Source of the DNA: Mesorhabditis belari
Lineage: Eukaryota; Nematoda; Chromadorea; Rhabditida; Rhabditidae
Assembly: GCA_958450365.1 (NCBI GenBank)
Contig: CAUEEP010000735.1
Span: 625,501-689,500 of the forward strand
Direction of reading: 5' to 3'
Length of the DNA stretch: 64,000 bases
The translations under genes and the position numbers were made by a program. Every line of letters begins with the position of its first letter. The first letter of the stretch is position 1. This document shows, piece by piece, positions 1 to 11,574 of the stretch. The notes under the pieces are model-generated. The model was not told the origin of the DNA. It ran no database searches and saw only the letters and a program-made list of their open reading frames with translations.

Positions 1-52
1 GCGAGTTTTTAAGCTAAATAAATGTATGAAACCTTTTAGAGAAAAAGCTCAC

Positions 53-3000
53 ATCCGTATTTTTCATATGCGGATTCTTTTTGAGCACTTGTGTCAGCAG
101 ATCTCCATGTTCACAAAAGACTGTGAGAATCATTGGAGAATCGGGCACCGTTGAACAACCGACAATTGAGAGCAGGTGCCGATGGTAACCAACCGATTTC
201 ATCATCGAGATCTCCAAGAGGAAAGAGTTTCTGAAGGATTGACTCAAAGATTCATGAATTTTAGCTTTAGACTTTAACTTAATCAGTCAAATCTTTGGAT
301 TTAGCCAAAGATTTGAACTGAGACCTTCTCCAAACTGGTTTTTAAACCCTACCCTTTTTTTAAGACAACTCTGACGGCTACAACTCTCACTAAAGCTCCA
401 AGAATGTTAGTTAAAATGTTGAGAGTTGGAAGTTTGAATTTGGAAACTACTTGTGATTAGTACAAACTTGTCATCATCGGTGTTTCCCAGTGGCTTCTTG
501 ACAGCCACCTCGTAAGCATCGTTGCATTGATGGAATTGAGACTAAATTCCTTTAAAGAACACGTACATTACGGCTTTGAGCTTTAGGTGTATACAGAAGT
601 AAACTTTATCTGAAATCTTATATCAAACAGTTAGCAAAGTCTTATCTTAAGTTTGATCTTTGATTAGTTTGCTAAAGTTATTACAAAGTTATCTTAACCT
701 CTACAAAGAAATTGGCTAATTGAATTTCTCTGAAAATTTGTCTATATACCAAGCTTTTTATGCTCTATCTTTTATTTATTGGCACGAAGATAGGTTTTGT
801 TAGCAAAAGTGTCTAAACTGAGTGTTCATCGAGTCTAAAACGGAGTATCCATCGAGCCGTCACCTTTTTTGACTACCCGACTTCAAGCTCCCAAGATATA
901 AGTCATTTTAAAGTCGTTTTAATGTTAAATAATTGACCTTTATAATGAAACAAACCATAGTTCAATTGATGCATTTACTTGTTTTAAACGGAAGTACTAA
1001 AAAAAACGAAAAGACTTTCTGAGAAGTCTTTTAACTTGCCTATTACTTAACCAGATCCAAGTCCAATCCTTCCAAAAGATCACAACAAATTTACCCTTAG
1101 AGCCGGAAACATTTTGATACACGGCAGATCAGCTGAGAATTTCCCAAAAAACACATCCGAGAAGGCGCCTCGTCCAAGTCGCTTCTCAATGGACAACTTG
1201 GTAATATCCATCTCCCAAAGGTCTTTGCTAAAAATATTATGTAGATGTAAATGTAAAACTTATATAAGCTTTACTGTAAGCTTTAGGCTTTACTGTAAGC
1301 TTTAAGCTTCACTGTGGGCTTTAGGCTTTACTGTAAGCTTTAAGCTTTACTGTAAGCTTTAAGCTTTACTGTAAGCTTTTAGCTTTACTGTAAACTTTAA
1401 GCTTTACCTAGAAGGTTCATTCCTTGAAGCCCTTGTTTCTGACTTGTAAACAGAGATTTGATTTCTCTTATGCTTGACGGAATCTTCGGCGAATTTTTTT
1501 CGCAAAATGAGATATCGCAACCATCTAAATTGAGTTGAATAATCAAAATTCAACTTAAAAAAAGTTATTATGGCTTTGGTTTGTTTTAAAAGTCCAAGAG
1601 CAATACAACACTAGCTAAAGATGTAAATGAGCTTTTCTGAAGCATTCTGGATCTTGTTTTGCATTTGAAACACTTCTAGCTTTAGACTTTCTAAATTATT
1701 GGCATCATTTGCTTTATCAGCTCATCTTATTAAGCCTTTAATAACTAGCTACTTAGAGCTACTTAGAGCTGGCTTAGAGCCGAAAAAGCACTCTTACCTA
1801 ACAATCCTATAGAAAGCCAAGCAATAGAACAAGATTCCAAGGATAATGACGATAATAATCCCAGTAATGATGATAGCCGCCCAAAGCAGTTTGCTAATTT
1901 TTGGTTTTCTGAAATCTTTCGCATAGTCAATAGGCTCAAAAGGGCAATCAGAAATCGTTTGATTGTCGTAATTGGCTCGAATTCTCGCCAAAATCAAACT
2001 GGTTTCATTGAGGTCATCTGATGGGATCCAGGTGTACTAAAGAAAGTGAAATTCAATGAATTCTGACTTTTGAGGCAAAGAATTCTGACTTCTGAGTGAA
2101 TTCTGACTTCTTCTGAGTTCATAATTGGTGCTTTTTTAGAACTCTATTCGAAAGCAACTCACCGAAATTTGAGTGGCTCGGATTTGACAAAAAGCCAAGC
2201 TCCCATCGACGTCACGTGAATCAATTCTTTAAAACCGAAAATCTCAGTTTACAATTCTGAACTTACCGCTTCTGTTTAGTGTATCCAAAGTAAGAATTGG
2301 TAAAAGTAATGTCCAGAACTCCACCTACAATCTTATCCAAATATACAGAGATCCGCGGTTGATCAGAGGCTGAAAGAGACAAGGCTTTTGGCTTTTGTTG
2401 AGGCTTTTGTTCTGTTTAGCTTTGAAATTTGGTTTAACTTCAACTATTGTTTGAAACAAAATCCGGAAAATGAACTGGAAATCATTGAGCTAAAGTACCA
2501 GACCAACCATCATACACGAAACATCTCGATTCAGCGATCGTCTTCTTCGATGATTTCGGATAATCTTCATTGACAAGTAGTGTTATATAAGGAACTGTCG
2601 TTGGTATGGCTATATTGCATTCCGGAGTATCTTCAGCCGCCATGAAAGCACGATGAATAATTTGAGCCCAGCACTCGTAGTTTTTAAATCGATAAGTGAC
2701 CATTCGTGTTCGCCAGTTCAAATCCATTGGCGCGGTGTCGTTGCTTCTAAAATGGTGGCTAAATCGCTAGCAAGGATGAGCATTTGATGTCAAATTGGGC
2801 TGGATCAGCCAGATACCAAAATTAATTACGAACGTATCTACGTCAGCAAGAATGGGGTCGTGGATCTGAGCCAGGATTGCTAGATCTGGACCTAGTCAAG
2901 TCAGCAGTAAGTTAGCTAGTTGTCAGCAGTAAGTCAGCAGTAAGTTAGCTAGTTGCTAGTCACTATATGAGAATGTGAAACTGGGCCAAAGCCTGGACTT

Positions 3001-5915
3001 TCTGCGGCTTTTTATATCTGCGTAAGCAGAAAGCCAAGTCTGGACTTCGCTTCTTAGCGTTAGCAACAAGCTGGGCCTGGTTCTGGATTCATCTGTAAAA
3101 AGCTAGACCTAAGTTTCTTCTTTTCTCCTCTCCCTTGTATTTCCTCTTTCTTCCCTGACAAGAAGATATTGGAAAGCTTAATGGTTAGTACATCTGCCTC
3201 GAGAGAAAAGTCGAGAGTTCAATCCCCTCTCCGGAAATCTTTCTTTGCCATTCCTTACTTTATATTATTATCTTTGCGTGGATCTGGCAAATATCTTATT
3301 TCCATACCAGCCGAGAAACCCGCCTAACGGTGGATTTTCTGGATGTTTTGGGAATGGACGGCTTTTGTCGCCTTGGAGCAGTGAATAGCGCGCCGGTCTA
3401 TCGCTCATACGATCCGGGTTCGACCTCCCCGTACGACTCAAATTGTGCTTTTTAAAAAACCCAAGAGCACATTGCACAACTACATGTAATTCCCTATTCA
3501 ACGGTGCAGAAATCATTGCAAACGGTCCTCCAGGGGCTGAGGAGTAGTGACAGAGAGACGAACAGACAGACAGCCTCTTTATATATAGTAGATTAACAAG
3601 AAGTTAAGCCTAAACCAGCTTCACACAGATACAAAAGTTTTAACGATGTGTTTACAAAGCTTTTATTGGAAATCAGTTCAGTTCCCTACGTTCTGCAGTA
3701 CAACAAATTCGTGTTATCGCCGAATGCGGGGATATTCCCAGTGAATACATCAACCACGCAATTAATATGAGTTCTTCTGTCCTAAAACTTTTCTCTCAAG
3801 AAAAACGAGCGTTTCTCAAACGTTAGTTAAACTCTTTGTGAAGATCGTTTCCCCAGGCGGAGCCACAGTGACAAAATAAGCGTAAGAATCATCAGAGGAG
3901 CCTCCTATTACATATTTTGCATATTGATCAGCATCGAGTTTTTCAACGGGAACCGTCATAAATTCAATCAAGTCCGAATCTGCTTGTGAATCTGAATTCA
4001 ATTTTATTTTTTAAAAGAATAAGAACTACCGATAATCTTCACATAATCGAAAACCGTTGCACTGAAAGAAAATAAAGGAATGTCAGCAAAATGAGATTTC
4101 GTCAGATCGATCTCCATACCAGAATCACCCTCCATAAAACACTGTCCAAAAGCGTAATTTGGCGATTGACCACTCGGAGGTTCAAAATTATTATCACTGA
4201 AAGAGAAAATGAGCTAATGATTGATTCAATAATTGGCCCAATGATTGGCCCAATGGCTGGTCCAAGGATTGGCTCAATAATTGGCCCAATGATTGGCCCA
4301 ATGGCTGGTCCAAGGATTGGTTCAATAATTGGCCCAATGATTGGCCCAATGGCTGGTCCAAGGATTGGTTCAATAATTGGTCCAAGGTTGGTTCAATAAT
4401 TGGCCCAATGATTGGCCCAATGGCTGGTCCAAGGATTGGTTCAATAATTGGCCCAATGATTGGCCCAATGGCTGGTCCAAGGATTGGCTCAATAATTGGC
4501 CCAATGATTGGCCCAATGACTCTGTGATAGCCTAATCAAAGCCAAAACCAAATATGAAATTGCCTAGCTGACTGGTTGCTGACTGGCTCAGGTCTTGGCT
4601 AGTCCAGGCAATTTTATAACCCGCAACCAGACTAGATCAGTCTTGCCAAATCAAGATCAATCCAAATTGATCCTGGCATCCCAGGATCAAAGCCAGAACC
4701 AGTCCTGGCTTGAACCCGAAACTCACAATGAGCCAAAGGGGCGACATCCGGTATCATTACCATAGGGAGAGCTCCATCTTACAGCCACTTTCTTTTTCGA
4801 TCCATCAGTCACATTGATCTTGATTGTAGTCTATAATCGAGATTTCTTAATGAAAAACTCGTTTATAGATGTAAATTTTGTAGTTTTACTCTTCTGTTTT
4901 GAACTTCTTACACTAATAAAACGCCAATGCCGTAATGACGGGCGTACAATCGCGTAGTCGAACTTTAAAAGTCTCGTTCTCGGTGCCGCTCTATGCTACA
5001 GTTTGGTCTTTGGTTTAAAATGATAACCCTTAAAATCTAGTATTTTTTAGTAACAAAAGTGTAGCTGAAAACATTCTAGGAGCTGAGAAAAAGTGATTCG
5101 AAAAAGAAGTTAGATTACGCGACTTTTTGGAGTTTTATTAGAGTCTTATTAGAGTATTTACGGTAAAATACCAATCTTTAAAGCAAAAGAAATATTAAAT
5201 AATAGTGTTTTGATTAAGGCTCAGCTAGTCTCGGCTTACAATTAGTGTCTCAAAGTCAAGTCCATACCTCAACAGCTAAATTCAACTCTTTGCCATGCAG
5301 CGTCTCTCCGGGATGATCAATGCTCAAAAAAATCTCACGACTCTCAACAATCAAAACTAAAGCTGATCACCTTTTTAAGCAAAAACTGATCACCTTTTCA
5401 AGCAATTACCTGTCAATAACAATAAAATAAAGTGCATTTTTTAATTTATTATTTTGAAATTTGAGAAAAGAACTCTTTTCTGATTGCTGTCTGCATTTCT
5501 CTTTGGCGATAACATGGCTCAACGCCTAATACTTCAACAATGACAGAAAAGAGGAAGTAAAAAAACTTGTCTATGAATTTGAATCGATATTCGAATTCAA
5601 AACACACAAAAAGTTTGATAAAATCAATCTGAGATGAAAAGTGAGAGTTTCTGGTTTAATTGAAGTGTCCAGTTGAAAGTTACAATGTTACAATGTCAAG
5701 TTGAAAGTTGCAAGAGTACAATGATCAAAAATTTCCCGTACACTTTACAAAAGGCGCTCGATTTTTCAGCTAAACCCCAGATCGAAATTTGACTTACTAT
5801 CTAATATTTTGAAGCTGAAATTCCTGGGCAGCATTTTTACAATTAAACCATCCTGATCAGAGCCACCTAGCTCTCCAAAAAAGTATTGTAGTGCGCTGGA
5901 AGGAAACTCAGCCGT
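53..5915 (-). CDS. Receptor tyrosine kinase, N-lobe to ectodomain (3' end beyond window)
   Basis: Thirteen exons can be joined: 5798-5915, 5268-5342, 4727-4830, 4030-4196, 3822-3991, 3690-3781, 2508-2746, 2267-2369, 2163-2226, 1798-2036, 1095-1227, 468-541 and 53-230. All junctions keep phase except the first, so an exon is probably missing between 5342 and 5798. No start codon was found. The order is a roughly 420-residue ectodomain of unrecognised fold, one transmembrane helix (about 1800-1900, IIITGIIIVIILGILFYCLA), a glycine loop LGRGAFSDVFFG, the beta-3 lysine in YEVAVKK, and an N-lobe segment with SVGYHRHLLSIVGC. The C-lobe lies beyond position 1. The N-lobe wording resembles the nematode KIN-15/KIN-16 group (family knowledge). 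The gene is paralogous to the kinase at 6658-10895. Introns hold a MITE remnant, a SINE, and minisatellites at 1262-1411 and 4222-4522. Confidence 0.8.
808..1032. mobile_element. MITE remnant related to the element at 23598-24075
   Basis: This intronic stretch ends in aaaagactttct and contains caattgatgcatttac and ggaagtac. It matches the reverse complement of the terminal parts of the element at 23598-24075, including its cgatggatgctc-like segment. It is a partial copy inside an intron of the first kinase. Confidence 0.5.
1262..1411. repeat. Minisatellite, unit about 18 bp
   Basis: Tandem copies of gctttactgtaagcttta with small variants, in an intron of the first kinase gene. Confidence 0.8.
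3172..3236 (+). other. Degenerate tRNA-like sequence
   Basis: A box-A-like stretch (agcttaatggttagtac) is followed by a box-B-like stretch (gagttcaatcccc). No acceptor stem or proper anticodon stem forms. The segment between the boxes resembles that of the tRNA-like sequence near 52890. It is probably a tRNA relic or SINE head rather than a gene. Confidence 0.45.
3312..3592 (+). mobile_element. tRNA-derived SINE with (GACA) tail, copy 1
   Basis: A leader (gcctaacggtggattttc) is followed by a tRNA-like head with box B ggttcgacc near 3420, an AT-rich body, and a tail of cagacagacag before tttatatatagta. The same leader, head and tail order is seen on the minus strand at 56335-56790. It sits in an intron of the first kinase. 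Confidence 0.6.
4222..4522. repeat. Minisatellite, unit about 48 bp
   Basis: Roughly six copies of a unit built from attggcccaatg and ctggtccaagg blocks. Both strands stay open in several frames, which gives spurious ORFs. It lies in an intron between ectodomain exons 4030-4196 and 4727-4830. Confidence 0.85.
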
Positions 5916-6085
5916 CTTTGGGTCAAAAAAGTTAGTTTTTAAGTCTCAAAAAATAGTTGTGGCATTTAAAATAAATTGAAAAAGTCGAAATTGAGTGGCA
6001 TTACGGGGGTCGAACCGCGACCGAACGGAAAAATTGTCCTATGGCACCCATCAAAATTATTCTAGTTTTACATTTCCTACAAAAT
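5910..6085 (-). mobile_element. tRNA-derived SINE, copy 3
   Basis: Read on the minus strand, this begins with a tRNA-like head (gccatagg, then ggttcgaccc near 6015) and continues through ccgtaatgccactcaat into a body with taaatgccacaacta. The copy at 56335-56790 has the same blocks in the same order. Its 3' end reaches the first recognised exon of the kinase at 5915. Confidence 0.5.
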
Positions 6086-6266
6086 GATACATTAACCATG
6101 AAAATTGACACACTGGTGGCTGGGATTTAGGGTCGGAGTACGCAATACTACTGTTTCCGTTGCGCGTAGAAAAAATCTGACCTCAACGGGAAACTCCGCG
6201 ACCTCGAAAACCTATAAGGGTGTTGTTTTTGGAGCTCTAGCTTCTCTGGTTCTCGAGATGAAAGTT

Positions 6267-6465
6267 GCGTACGGACAGACAGACAGACAGACGGACAGAC
6301 GGACAGACGGACAGACGGACAGACGGACAGACGGACAGACGGACAGACGGACAGACGGACAGACGGACAGACAGACAGACGGACAGACAGACGGACAGAC
6401 GGACAGACAGACGGACAGACGGACAGACGGACGGACAGACGGACGGACGGACGGACAGACAGACA
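6267..6465 (+). repeat. (GACA/GACG)n microsatellite
   Basis: About 200 bp of gacagacg-type tetranucleotide repeats ending in cagccctcaattatata. The same terminal phrase, inverted, borders the (GTCT) tract near 59765. It is open in several frames but not a gene. Confidence 0.9.
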
Positions 6466-6625
6466 GCCCTCAATTATATATGGTGTCAATCTGTTTTTAT
6501 GTCTGTTTTTCCAATCCGTTTTTCTTGACCTTGACTTGTTATTGCAAGATTCGTAAAAACTCTTGAAGTGAACCCGTTTTGAGACAAATCCTGTAACACT
6601 TTGCCAATCTGATTTGTTCCAAAGC

Positions 6626-6631
6626 TTTATT
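6626..6631 (-). terminator. Poly(A) signal of the anchored kinase
   Basis: AATAAA on the minus strand, about 30 bp downstream of the kinase stop codon at 6658-6660. Confidence 0.6.
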
Positions 6632-6657
6632 GAATCATAAACAAGAATTTATACACA

Positions 6658-9600
6658 TTAAAAATGAGATAGCAACTTTTCTGGAGCCGAACTTGACGAT
6701 AGAATCTGCGCAATTGCTTCAAATGTTGGTCGTTCTTTGCTAGACGGCTTCCAACAAGTAAGCATTAGTTGATGCCTAGGAAATTGTTAGTTTTGATTGT
6801 AAACTTGTAAAATAATGTAAGTAAGTATTCCATTAATGCCCACTTAGCTTTCTTTCAATTTCAATTTCAATTTCAAATCTTACATCATCTCTGGTGTATC
6901 CTCTGGTATTTCCAAAGCCACATTTCCCTTAATGATCAAGTGAGCAAGCTTCGTCTCTTCAACTCCCGCATGTGGCTGACCACCAATTGTGTACATTTCC
7001 CATAACAAAATGCCAAAGGACCAGCTAGAAATTAGTAAGAAATGCCTTTAGTAAGAAGTTTCCACTTACACATCAGATTTTTCGCTGAAAACTCCGAACT
7101 CGAGCACTTCGGGAGCTATCCATTGAAGGGGTAAACGCTCATTTTCTCTCACAGTGAAATCATCGATGTGACGACTCATCCCGAAATCGCAAAGCTAAAG
7201 AAATTGATTCAAAGATGAGAAAAATCTAGAAAATCTAGCAAATTTCTAGATTAGACTTTACCTTGATCAAATCCATGCCAAGGTTTTTGGAATGAACCTT
7301 AGAATTAGACTTGGTATTGTAGTACAAATTGTTATCAGGACAATTAGCTGACAGTTAGCTGACAGTTATCATGACAGTTATGATGACAGTTAGCTGACAG
7401 CTATCATGACAGTTAGCTGACAGTTAGCTGACAGTTATCATGACGTTAGCGACGTTAGCGCGCTATCTGACAGTTAGCGAGTGCTGGCTATCTGGTTAGT
7501 GCGTTGTGACAGTTATCATGACAGTTAGCTGACAGTTATCATGACAGTTAGCTGACAGTTACCATGACAGCCATAATAGTCAACTTCCACGCTTCGATGA
7601 CTGAGCAAAATGGATGATTCAAGTAGAGAACTCTTTGAATAACGCTAATTACCAAATAGTTAAGCGTCAAACCTTTGGCTTCTTTTTCTTTGTGAGCAGG
7701 ACGTTCCTTGCGGCAACATCTCGGTGCACGATTTTCTTGGTGACCAAATAAGCCTTGAAATTACGTTAATTTTACATTAAAAGTTTTCCAAGCTCTCACC
7801 AAAGCATCAGCGATTTGCCTGGCAATCGTCATAAAATGAAGCTTCAGAATCATGAATTCCCGACTTTGCTAAAATGATCGCTAAAAACCAAGGCCAGCCA
7901 TTCTGAGAGCTCGCACTTCTGAGAATCTAGCTCAGCAAGAAGTTAATGAATCCGTATGTAATTATTGGAGGTGATTTTTGAGTATGTCTCCTGTAGCCAA
8001 GCCTATTTTCTAACTAATTGGTGCTTCTAGAATCTTTAGCTGACCTTACAAAGTTCAAAGTCGAAGTACAACTGGCGAAAGACGAAAATTAAGGTTTTTG
8101 AGAACCATTTTCAAAGTTTTATAATGAATATGATCACGTTTAAGACAAAAAAAGATTAAACCAATCAAATATTTCATAGAAATTCAATTTTCTGTCGTCA
8201 GATTTGATTAAACTACATCTTCCTAACAAAATGTGATTAGTGAGTCAAAAATTAGAGAGAAATCCGATGACATCTTTTTTTTGAAAAGAAATTATCGTTT
8301 TTTTTCTTCATTTGAGCTTATTTATTGAAAAAACATAAGGAATCTGTAAGATTTTAAGAAAAAAAAACGATTATCAAGCCTTAAATTAGGTTTTTCGCCA
8401 GGCGTATAGCGACTCTCAACTTTGTAAGAGTCATGGAAAGATTCTATTAGGTTGTTCGAGTATAAGCGAGCGTTTGCACTGCTTAACTCGTGAGGAAGCC
8501 ATTTCCCGCATCTGATCGCCTTTCCAATGGCGTGGAGATGCTCATCAATGGTAGAATTTGAACATGGAAACTGTTGAGAAAGTTCACGCGTCGTTTGACA
8601 TGGATCCGATTCGATTGCAGCCCTCAAAGTATCGTTGTCTACTGCCTGAGGTCGATGAGAGTGTTCATGATCCTCGAGACTTTCATCACCATTCCGAAAG
8701 CGTTGGAACCAGGCTCGGCATCGGCTTTCGAACAATACATCATTCCCAAATGCTTTGACCAAATGGGATTCCTCGATGGGATTCCGCGACTGTTTTGCCC
8801 AGTTTGAAGTCGTAAAGTAGGCTTATTGATAAGTAAAGTAGACGCGAACTTGACATATTTGAAGTCGGTCATCTAAAGCAAGAAAAAAGATCTTCAAAAT
8901 AAAAAATTATCCGTTTAAAAAGATTCCAAATGTACACAAGATAATGTACTTTTAAATACAGAAAGACATGTTTTAAAAGCTTCTCTCACAACAATAAGTT
9001 TAGCAAGGTTTGTTTATATCCGAACAACCTAATAGAAGCACCAATCACTTAGAAAATAGGCTTGGCTACAAGAAACATACTCAAAAATCACTTTCAATAA
9101 TTCAATAACCTTCAATAATTCAATAGCAACGTCAATAATTCAATAGCAACTTCAATAATTCAATAGCAACTTCAATAACTCAATAAGCCATAGTTAAAGC
9201 CAAAGCAGCAAGTCAAAACTTGCCAAACCTTATCAGATCCGCGAAGCAACTTTTGTAGATTCCCTTGTCCACAAAACTCAGTGAGAATCATCAACGATTT
9301 AGGCTCAGACGAACATCCAACCATTGACAGCAGATTTTCGTGATAACCAATCTCTTTCATAAACTCGATTTCCTTGAGAAAAGCCTTGCTAAAATGGATT
9401 TTTAGTGGAATCGCTGGACTTTTGGACGTTGGACTCACTTTTTCGCTGAATCAACCGGCATTTTTACAGCTACTTGGTAGATGTTGTTGATCAGCTCGAA
9501 TTTGTTCTAAAGTTTTGATGAGTGAAAAAACGAAACCCATTTTACCTCAAGGCTAGAATTGATCTTTAGTAACGGTAGCTTTTCAGAGAATTCTCCAAAA

Positions 9601-10895
9601 AAGACTTCAGATGAGTCTCCTCTTCCGATTCTTGACGATATTCTCAAATCTGATGGATCAATCTGCCAAGGATCAGAAATGTTCCATTTTGGTGTTCTGA
9701 AATAGTTTCTAAAATTTGCTTTAAATACAGATTTTACTCAGGTTCTCCCTTCTCCACTTTTCCATCGACTATTTTTCGTATTTGGATTCGCCGGCTTTTC
9801 CAAGGTTGAGGCTAAAAGGAAGAGTTAGGGTTATGAATTGATTGAATCATTAGTGGTCAAAAGGTTTAGCGATCCAATGTTAGCAATCCAATGTTAACAA
9901 TCCAATGCTAGCAATCCAATGTTAGCAATCCAATGTTAGCAATCAAAAGGTTTAGCAATCCAATGTTCTAGGAAAACTGCTTGCTATTCCAGGGGAATGT
10001 TCACCAACATGTTCGCATGGATAGGACCAAGTAATCCGGTTGATCCGATCCGGTTGATCCGATCCGGTTGATCCGATCCGGTTGATCCGATCCGGTTGAT
10101 CCGATCCGGTTGATCCGATCCGGTTGATCCGATCCGGTTGATCACCCTCAGATCACTGGATGATCCATGCTGTTTGAACAATGGCCATATAGCCATATAG
10201 CCATCCCCATATAGCCCGACCTCGGATCCCAACTGATTATCATCTATTCCAGTCGAAGAGGGATGGAGAGTAGACATGGTCATCGGTTCGGTTCGACTTT
10301 GGAATCGATTTTGAACCGAACTGAACCTACACGGAGGTTCGGCTTCAGATGCAAATCTCAGTTTTTATGAGTCTTTTTAGTGTTTGATCGAAATTAATCA
10401 GGTTAGCACTAGAAAAAGCGCGTTTTTCTATTTTGAAAATTTCTTAAAGGGGGCGGTAAGCTTTAGCATCCTTTCTTGATAAATTTTTTTTCGGCATCCA
10501 ATTTTTCAGACACACGTCAAGACAAGTGACCTGACCCTTGACAAACTTTTGTTTTTTGCTTTTCTGTTCACCTCTTAACATAACTATTAAGTATTTCTAG
10601 CTGATTACCGAATAGAGTGATCCTGACAAGCTTTCCATATCATCGATATCCTGAGTTTCACGTGTGGCATCAACTGCTGTCTGTTGAGCTGTTGAGCGTT
10701 GGCTGGCCTCTTTTCTAAAGTTTTGTGATAGAAAATCGGTAAGTGACCATACCTGGCTGTTGATCTTTTCAGTGGATGTACTGGTTTGACTTTTCGTCGA
10801 CGGACTTTTACAATCAATACAATAGCCACTATGACAAGAACAATGAAGAGAACAGCACCAATTGCTCCAATTAGAATCCAGAACCAGTTTTTCAT
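6658..10895 (-). CDS. Transmembrane tyrosine kinase without ectodomain (KIN-15/16-like)
   Basis: Twelve exons join in phase to 424 codons: 10753-10895, 10609-10714, 9738-9811, 9546-9696, 9439-9506, 9229-9388, 7800-7868, 7673-7753, 7262-7297, 7070-7194, 6884-7024 and 6658-6775. The protein starts MKNWFW and runs directly into a transmembrane helix (about residues 4-30), followed by a basic juxtamembrane region. The kinase domain is complete: IGRGDSSEV loop (G132, G134), K173 in VAVK, E187 in helix C, HRDVAARN (D269), DFG (D299), APE (E325), DVWSFG and a CW...RPTF C-lobe end. The missing ectodomain matches what is known of C. elegans KIN-15/KIN-16. The activation loop contains no tyrosine. A lysine-rich insert (KKKKPK) lies between HRD and DFG. 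A poly(A) signal follows. The start is inferred because no acceptor precedes the ATG. Confidence 0.85.
7344..7567. repeat. Minisatellite, gacagttagct/gacagttatcat
   Basis: Alternating 11- and 12-bp units in the intron between the catalytic-loop exon and the short exon before DFG. Confidence 0.8.
7970..9094. mobile_element. Foldback element, right arm split by a mariner
   Basis: The left arm (gtgatttttgagtatgt through gcttctagaatcttt, 7970-8045) is an inverted copy of 8437-8446 plus 9033-9094. Similarity weakens but continues inward to about 8110 and 8380. Removing the mariner at 8447-9032 restores an uninterrupted arm, so the foldback was there first. It occupies the intron between the N-lobe and C-lobe exons of the anchored kinase. 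Confidence 0.75.
8447..9032 (-). mobile_element. Internally deleted mariner, TIR type A
   Basis: The ends are inverted (ttaggttgttcgagtata at the left, the complement of ttaggttgttcggatata at the right) and both are flanked by TA. The minus-strand reading frame 8450-8762 encodes the N-terminal half of a mariner transposase, including WFQRFRNGDESLEDHE and GKAIRCGKWLPHEL, and then runs straight into the terminal repeat. The catalytic DDD region is deleted, so it is non-autonomous. Another fragment with the same terminus lies at 48484-48759. Confidence 0.85.
9094..9183. repeat. Short tandem repeat, unit about 20 bp
   Basis: Copies of caataattcaatagcaactt directly beside the foldback element. 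Confidence 0.7.
9868..9964. repeat. Minisatellite, unit 14 bp
   Basis: Copies of gcaatccaatgtta in an intron of the anchored kinase. Confidence 0.75.
10035..10143. repeat. Minisatellite, unit 14 bp
   Basis: Nearly perfect tandem copies of ccggttgatccgat, in the same intron as the repeat at 9868-9964. Confidence 0.9.
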
Positions 10896-11574
10896 TGTAG
10901 ATCAGTGCGTTTTTTTTGTTTGGTTCGTTTTTTTGGTGCGTGTTTTTTTTTTGTGTTGTTTTAGATCAGTGCGTTCTTTAGATCAGTGCGATTTTGTGAC
11001 AGCTGCTGGGACAAGTTGACTAAGGATTTGCTCGGGCAATAAAAACATAGACAGTAATTGAAAATCTTCAAGTAATTTGCATTCAATAACAAATTTGAAT
11101 ATGATCAGCTTTACTCTAGTTTTTCTTTTCTTTTACAGACACGCAAATCTTTACATAATCTTCTGATAAAATGGTTCTTTGACGTGGAAACTCAAAAAAA
11201 TCGATCCTTACAAAACACACGTTTGTAAGCTTGTAAACTGTAAAATATAGTGTTTTAAAAAGACAAAAATAGTATTTATTTGTTGAAAGTGATCGTTGAA
11301 ATGGTGTTGAATTGACCCCGGACCGCGGTCGCTCACTAGCTTCTTTCCTAGAAAATTTGTGTCACATTTGGGTTTATCCGTTTCAGTGAAAACTGTGAAT
11401 TTTGGGTCCAGCAATCATCGTTTCTATATCGATAGGTTATACTATTCGATTTCTCCATATCAAGTCTATCGGAGTATCGTGTGGACTGAAAGCGGTCTAA
11501 CTAGCGACTCACAGCTAACTCAAAGTGACTTTTTGATTTGAGATCTAGCCGAATCTTTTTTTGAATCTGAATTG

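Noticed and set aside
6105..6566. Arg/Thr/Asp-rich and Ser/Val/Cys-rich frames over the GACA tract
   Set aside because: Tetranucleotide repeat open on both strands; a microsatellite, not a gene. The same applies at 56312-56578.
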